Source: Caballeronia terrestris (GTDB lineage: Bacteria; Pseudomonadota; Gammaproteobacteria; Burkholderiales; Burkholderiaceae). Taken from it: DNA of 64,000 bases. Location: the NCBI RefSeq assembly GCF_001544515.1, contig NZ_FCOL02000028.1, positions 1 to 64,000 on the forward strand, written 5' to 3'. A model generated the notes under the pieces. The model saw only the letters and a program-made list of their open reading frames with translations. It had not been told where the DNA came from and made no database searches. The position numbers and the translations under genes were made by a program. Below are positions 59,499 through 64,000 of this stretch, one piece after another. The stretch's first letter is position 1, and every line of letters begins with the position of its first letter.

Positions 59499-60407
59499 AT
59501 GAACAAGCAAACCATCGACGCGCTGCTGCAAAAAATCAACGACAGCGCCACGAGCGAAGGCAACGCGCGCACGAAGACGATCGTGAACCGCATCGTGTGC
59601 GATCTCTTCCACACGATCGAAGACCTCGACGTGACGCCCGGCGAGTTCTGGGCGGCGCTGAATTATCTCGGCGAGACGGGGCAGAGTGGCGAGTTCGGCC
59701 TGCTCGCGGCAGGTCTTGGCTTCGAACATTTCCTCGATGCACGCCTCGACGAGAGGGAAGCGAAGGCCGGTCTCGAAGGCGGCACGCCGCGCACGATCGA
59801 AGGGCCGCTTTATGTGGCGGGCGCGCCGGAGTCAGTGGGTCACGCGCTTCTGGACGACGGCACGAGTCCCGGTGAAACGCTCGTGATGCGCGGCCGCGTT
59901 CTGAGTGAGAACGGCAAGCCGCTCGCGAATGCGCTCGTCGAAGTGTGGCACGCGAACCATCTCGGCAATTACTCGCACTTCGACAAGTCGCAGGCCGCGT
60001 TCAATCTGCGTCGCTCGATCCGCACCGATGCTGACGGCGAGTATGCGTTCACGAGCGTAGTGCCGGTGGGCTATAGCGTTCCGCCCGGCGGCAAAACGCA
60101 GCAGTTGCTCGATCAACTGGGGCGTCACGGTCATCGTCCGGCGCATATTCATTTCTTCGTATCCGCGCCGGGCTATCGCAAGCTCACGACGCAGATCAAT
60201 ATCGACGGCGATCCGTATCTGTGGGACGACTTCGCGTTCGCGACGCGCGACGGGCTTGTGCCGGAGGTAAAGAGGGCGGAGGGCGCGGAGGGCCAGCCGT
60301 ATGGCGTGCAAGGCAACTTCGCGCTGATCGACTTCGACTTCACGCTGTTGGGCGAATGCGGCGATGTGCCATCCACCGAAGTGGAGCGGGTTCGGGCAGG
60401 AGCGTGA
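59499..60407 (+). CDS. catA: Catechol 1,2-dioxygenase
   Basis: 302-residue intradiol dioxygenase turning catechol into cis,cis-muconate. The four non-heme Fe(III) ligands are Tyr158 (GNYSHFD), Tyr192 (VGYSVPP), His216 and His218 (RPAHIHFF). Their spacing fits the Acinetobacter CatA. An N-terminal helical linker domain of about 95 residues binds lipid in this family. It has its own promoter region after the amine operon terminator. Its substrate is the end product of the iac pathway, so it completes the route to ring cleavage; catB and catC are not in the window. Confidence 0.94.
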   Translation: MNKQTIDALLQKINDSATSEGNARTKTIVNRIVCDLFHTIEDLDVTPGEFWAALNYLGETGQSGEFGLLAAGLGFEHFLDARLDEREAKAGLEGGTPRTIEGPLYVAGAPESVGHALLDDGTSPGETLVMRGRVLSENGKPLANALVEVWHANHLGNYSHFDKSQAAFNLRRSIRTDADGEYAFTSVVPVGYSVPPGGKTQQLLDQLGRHGHRPAHIHFFVSAPGYRKLTTQINIDGDPYLWDDFAFATRDGLVPEVKRAEGAEGQPYGVQGNFALIDFDFTLLGECGDVPSTEVERVRAGA

Positions 60408-60436
60408 TTCACGCCCCCGCTTCCCTCACAACGCGA

Positions 60437-62112
60437 CTAATTCCCCGTCGGCATCGGGATGTTGAAGCCTTCCTTCTCCAGCGACTTGCGCAAGTATTCG
60501 AGCTGCTGATATTGCGTGATCGTGATCGGACCTGAGTACGAAGCGCTTTGCAACTTGCGCGGCGGGTACTTGATGTAGGTCTTCATCAAATCCTTTAGCG
60601 CGCCCAAGAATGCCGGCATCGTCCAGGTGCGTTCCGTGTAGTTGTTCATGAAGAGGTCGTAGCGTTCCTGCGGATCCTGATACAGATCGAAAATCTGCGG
60701 GACCGTTGCGACGTATTTTTCCGGGCCCTTCCAGCCCAGGTTGGTGTCGGCCGCCAGGCCGCCGGTCAGCGCGCCGCCATCGCCGCGAAGATTGAAAACC
60801 GCCTTGTAGTGTCCGAGACGCACGGCCCCCGGCGTCAACTCGTTCTCCGTGAAATAGAACCACGCCGTGCGCTCGGACTTGCCCGTGCCGAACAGGATCG
60901 GCGTCATGTCGTAACTGTCGAAAATGATCGGCTTGCCTTCGCGATCGTTCTTCGGCAATGCGACGCCCGCCACCTTGGCGAACGTCGCCATCAGATCAAG
61001 TCCGCCCACGATGTCGAAATTCCGCGTATTGGGCGCGATCTTTCCAGGCCACCACGCAATGGCTGGCGCGCGAGTTCCGCCTTCACGGTCGGTGCCCTTC
61101 GTGCCGCGGAACGGCGTGTAGCCTGCATCCGGATAGACGTCTTGCCACGCGCCGTTGTCGGTGGTGAAGATGACGAGCGTGTTCTTGTCGAGTCCCTTTT
61201 CGCGCAGCTTGTCCATGAGGCGGCCGACGCGAGCGTCGAGTTCGACCATCGAGTCGGCGTATTTGCTCTTCGAAAGCGACTTGCCGATGTAGTCCGGGTC
61301 CGGCAGGTTCGGCTGATGCACCTTCATGAAGTTGACGTTGAGAAAGAACGGCTTGCCGCTTTGCGCCGCCTCGTCGATGTCCTCGAGCGATCCCTTCTCG
61401 ATGTATCGATCCACGAAGGGAATGCCGACGATTCTGTTGGCCGGATCGTTTTCGTATTGCCCGTTGACCTTGAAATCCTCGTGCGCCTTTTCACCCGCTT
61501 TACCCGACAGCATGCCCTTGGTGACTCGCGTGAACATCTCGCGTTGCTGCGGGTCCATGTCCGGGAACCACTTCGGATCGGCATACGTGTACGCGTTCAG
61601 TGATACAGGCCGACATACTTCATGTCGTCGTAGCCCTGCGCGTTGGGCAGCGCGTAATCGGATTCTCCGAGGTGCCACTTGCCGGTGAAGTACGTCTTGT
61701 AGTTCGCGAGCTTCAGCACCGACGCAAGCGTCCATTCAGCCGCAGGAAGTCCGCCGCCCTCGCCCTGGAACGACACCGTCGTCATGCCGCTGCGATTCGG
61801 ATTGCGGCCCGTTTGCATCGCCGCGCGGCCGGGTGTGCAGCTCGGCTGCGCGTAGAAATCAAAGAAGGTCATGCCTTCGTTCGCCATGCGGTCTAGATTC
61901 GGCGTCGGCATGCCCCGGCCTTCGCCGCCGCCATAGACGCCGAGATCGCCCCAGCCGACATCGTCGGCGACGATCAATACGATGTTGGGCTTGCCTGATT
62001 GCTGGGTATCGGTTTGCGCGTGTCCGTGCGTTGCAAGCGCGAGGATGGCCGTGGAAATCGCCAGTAACGAGATCGATTTGATCGACCGCCCGTACCGCAA
62101 TTGGTGTTCCAT
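60437..62112 (-). pseudogene. Sulfatase with a single-base frameshift
   Basis: From ATG 62112 a signal peptide (core LLAISTAILALATHG) leads into a type I sulfatase: metal site DDVGWGD (50-56) and Cys92 in CTPGR, which a formylglycine-generating enzyme would convert. The frame stops at TGA after YVGLYH (about 61597-61599). If one C is restored (CAC-CTG instead of CACTG), it continues LNAYTYADPKWFPDMDP and runs another 380 residues to the normal end. The intact protein would have about 558 residues. Either a recent pseudogene or a sequence error. Convergent with catA. Confidence 0.82.
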
Positions 62113-62564
62113 CTTCGAGCTCCCAAGAGGATGCTTCAGGACTGGCTGATGTGAAGATTGTTAGTCGTTGCGATTCGTGTACAGCGAGTGTGATTTCACA
62201 ACCGATATCAGAATTCGCGCTGCATTGGAATCAAGAACGAGAAAATATTTCGCGCATTTCTTTTCAGGTGGAATTGCGATGCAGCATTTAGCACCCATCC
62301 GACTATGCGATTGCCTGAAGCAAAAACGCTTGCTTAAAAGCCGGGAGCAGTAAAGCGTTCGCTAACCGATGGCAAGCTGATCTTTCTATGCACTAGGCGA
62401 GCAAAGTTGATCTACCAGATTCACGAAAACGCTCGCTATACTCGGATAGGTTGCCGCGATTGGTTTGGGAAGGTTTGCCTCTTAGCGCGTTGAAACTCAC
62501 CACCTGCAGGCGAGCACCGCGAACCATTAAGTCGCATCGGGGTTTTACAGGGTTTGTCGACTAA
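62113..62564. other. Intergenic region before the DUF4347 gene
   Basis: 452 bp with lower GC than the genes beside it. No gene is supported. A TATACT (62437-62442) could be a -10 element for the downstream gene, but no -35 is clear at the proper distance. Confidence 0.45.
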
Positions 62565-64000
62565 ATGTCTACCACGCACCCTTTAGCGAATGCGCTTGCC
62601 TGCTTACGGCCGCGAAGCCATGCTTTGGCGCTGGAGCCGCGAATCCTGTTCGATGGCGCCGCCGCCACCGCGGCTGATCAGCAGCATCACAGCGATGGCG
62701 CGCACGTCGCTAACGCAGCGGAGCATGCCGCTACCGGCGAATCGCGCGTTATCGTTCCGCCTCCTAAAGCACCCGCGCCTCCCGCTCCCGCGCAGAATCT
62801 CGTCGTGCTGGATAGCCGTGTCGAAAACAGTCAGGCGTTGCTCGCGCAATTGCCCGCGAACACGCGAGTCCTGGTTATTGATTCAAATCAGAATGCCCTA
62901 TCAGCGATTAGCGCGACACTTGCAACAATGGGCAAGGCCGATTCGATTCAAATCTTTTCGCACGGCGCATCTGGCCAATTCACGCTCGGCAATCAGACCT
63001 ACACCAGCGGCAACATCGCGCAGATGGCCGATACGCTTGCAGGCTGGCGCAGCGGCCTGAATAAAGACGCCGATATCGAGCTGTACGGATGCAACGTCGG
63101 CGCAGGCACCGCGGGCAGGGCGCTCGTTCAGACGCTCGCGCGCGTGACGGGCGCGAGCGTTGGAGCATCGAACGACAATACCGGCAGCGCATCGCATGGC
63201 GGCGACTGGACGCTCGAAGTGACGAGCGGCACACTCGACAAGCCCATCGCACTGAGCGCGTCGGCGCTGGCCCATTTCGACGGCCTTCTCGCCGACGCGA
63301 GCCCGACGACGACCCTCTCGGCGGCGACCAGCAACGTCCTGCTCGGCGACCAGTTCACATTCGACGTCTCGCTGACGAATGCATCGTCGCAAGTCGGCTA
63401 TGCGCCTTACATCGACCTGCTTGTGCCCGCCACGGGCAAGGACGGCAACGACGGCGTGTCGTTCGTCTCCGCCTCGTATCTGGGCCAGGCCGTGACATCC
63501 TTCACGCTGACTTTCGACGCCAACGGCAACGCTACGCACCCGCTCGCCAAGGACGCGACAGGCAATCCGCTCGTCATCAACGCAACGACCTTCGGCCTTC
63601 GCGCCGGCGACCAGCTCGTCGTGCTGGAACTGCCGTTTGCGAGTGTGTCTCAGGGTCAACCCGCTATCCCGGTCCAGGTCACGGCGCGCCTCAGCAATCT
63701 CGCCGATACCGCGTTTTCCAACGGCACGCCCGACCTCACGATAGAGGCGCGCAGCGGCTTCCAGTTCGGCAACGACGAACTCGACAACCCGACGACCGAC
63801 CCGACGCTCGTCGAGTCGTCGTTCCACGGTTTCGCCGTGCATCCGACGGTGGTCACGCTGCAACAGTCCGTCAACATGACCGAAGGCGAGACGGTCAGCG
63901 GGCCGAACTTCGTTCACACCGAAACGGTGACTGCATCGCCCGCGCCGGGGCAGACGCTTGCCAATGTCGTCGTTTCGCAGGACATTCCGGCCAACGTGCA
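62565..64000 (+). CDS. Large DUF4347 surface protein, C-terminus outside window
   Basis: At least 478 residues, running off the right edge. The N-terminus has the LEPRILFDGAA motif (about residues 24-34) typical of very large secreted adhesins of proteobacteria. It is followed by a Pro-rich linker and a DUF4347 domain (about 78-240: NLVVLDSRVENSQALLAQLP, IQIFSHGASGQFTLG, IELYGCNVGAG). From about 245 on, beta-sandwich repeat-like sequence begins (LLGDQFTFDVSLTNASSQVG). There is no classical signal peptide; such proteins usually use type I secretion with signals at the far C-terminus. ATG 62565 is the first in-frame Met; the ribosome site is weak. Confidence 0.87.
   Translation, partial: MSTTHPLANALACLRPRSHALALEPRILFDGAAATAADQQHHSDGAHVANAAEHAATGESRVIVPPPKAPAPPAPAQNLVVLDSRVENSQALLAQLPANTRVLVIDSNQNALSAISATLATMGKADSIQIFSHGASGQFTLGNQTYTSGNIAQMADTLAGWRSGLNKDADIELYGCNVGAGTAGRALVQTLARVTGASVGASNDNTGSASHGGDWTLEVTSGTLDKPIALSASALAHFDGLLADASPTTTLSAATSNVLLGDQFTFDVSLTNASSQVGYAPYIDLLVPATGKDGNDGVSFVSASYLGQAVTSFTLTFDANGNATHPLAKDATGNPLVINATTFGLRAGDQLVVLELPFASVSQGQPAIPVQVTARLSNLADTAFSNGTPDLTIEARSGFQFGNDELDNPTTDPTLVESSFHGFAVHPTVVTLQQSVNMTEGETVSGPNFVHTETVTASPAPGQTLANVVVSQDIPANV

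Noticed and set aside
62168-62353. 61-codon plus-strand frame before the DUF4347 gene
   Set aside because: No start context, atypical composition and no recognisable similarity.

Overview
The window comes from a high-GC Gram-negative bacterium, most likely Burkholderiaceae of the Paraburkholderia/Caballeronia type. The grounds are general porins with N-termini ending in QSSVTLYG, many LysR regulators and short-chain dehydrogenases, a selenocysteine formate dehydrogenase locus, and an indole-3-acetate (iac) catabolic cluster of the kind known from plant-associated members of this family. There is no CRISPR array, no intact insertion sequence and no prophage. About 60 protein genes or gene remnants and one tRNA can be supported.

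Region 1 (1-11.6 kb): a partial porin and a BrkB/YihY membrane protein precede a complete selenocysteine module. It comprises a membrane-bound respiratory formate dehydrogenase (fdnG with in-frame UGA and a SECIS hairpin, fdnH, fdnI), the accessory factor fdhE, the selenocysteine factors selA and selB, and tRNA-Sec. The special decoding machinery lies beside its substrate; only selD is absent from the window.

Region 2 (11.6-33.2 kb): an accessory region of mixed redox, regulator and surface genes with many broken genes. It holds an IS3 scrap, fragments of a MocR-type regulator and of ethanolamine ammonia-lyase EutB, a 1286-residue patatin-like membrane phospholipase preceded by a frameshifted coupled cistron, and an SDR gene stopped by one TAG codon. 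Also present are three LysR regulators (two of them paralogues), GST, an SMR transporter, a two-partner-secretion adhesin, a DJ-1/PfpI protein, a VOC protein, beta-carbonic anhydrase, further SDR/NmrA proteins, an MscS channel and a response-regulator relic.

Region 3 (33.3-38.7 kb): a small secreted Ser/Gly/Asn-rich protein, a tannase/feruloyl-esterase lipoprotein, an unknown four-helix membrane protein and a FUSC-family protein.

Region 4 (38.7-60.4 kb) is the most notable part: an apparently continuous aromatic-amine-to-catechol pathway. A TTQ amine dehydrogenase operon (heavy chain, mauE, mauD, light chain, two c-type cytochromes, aldehyde dehydrogenase, porin) should oxidise an amine such as tryptamine to the aldehyde and acid. 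The iac genes (A, B, I, H, E / G / C, D / F) should convert indole-3-acetate to catechol, and catA, just beyond the operon's terminator, opens the ring. Control appears layered: a FixJ-type response regulator, a PAS histidine kinase, a LysR regulator and an AraC regulator are all embedded, with an MFS transporter and a porin for uptake. The tryptamine-to-muconate reading is inference from gene content.

Region 5 (60.4-64 kb): a frameshifted sulfatase gene and the start of a large DUF4347 surface protein running off the right edge. Several one-base lesions across the window (15.17, 19.5, 20.1, 33.05 and 61.6 kb) mean that some pseudogenes may be sequence errors.
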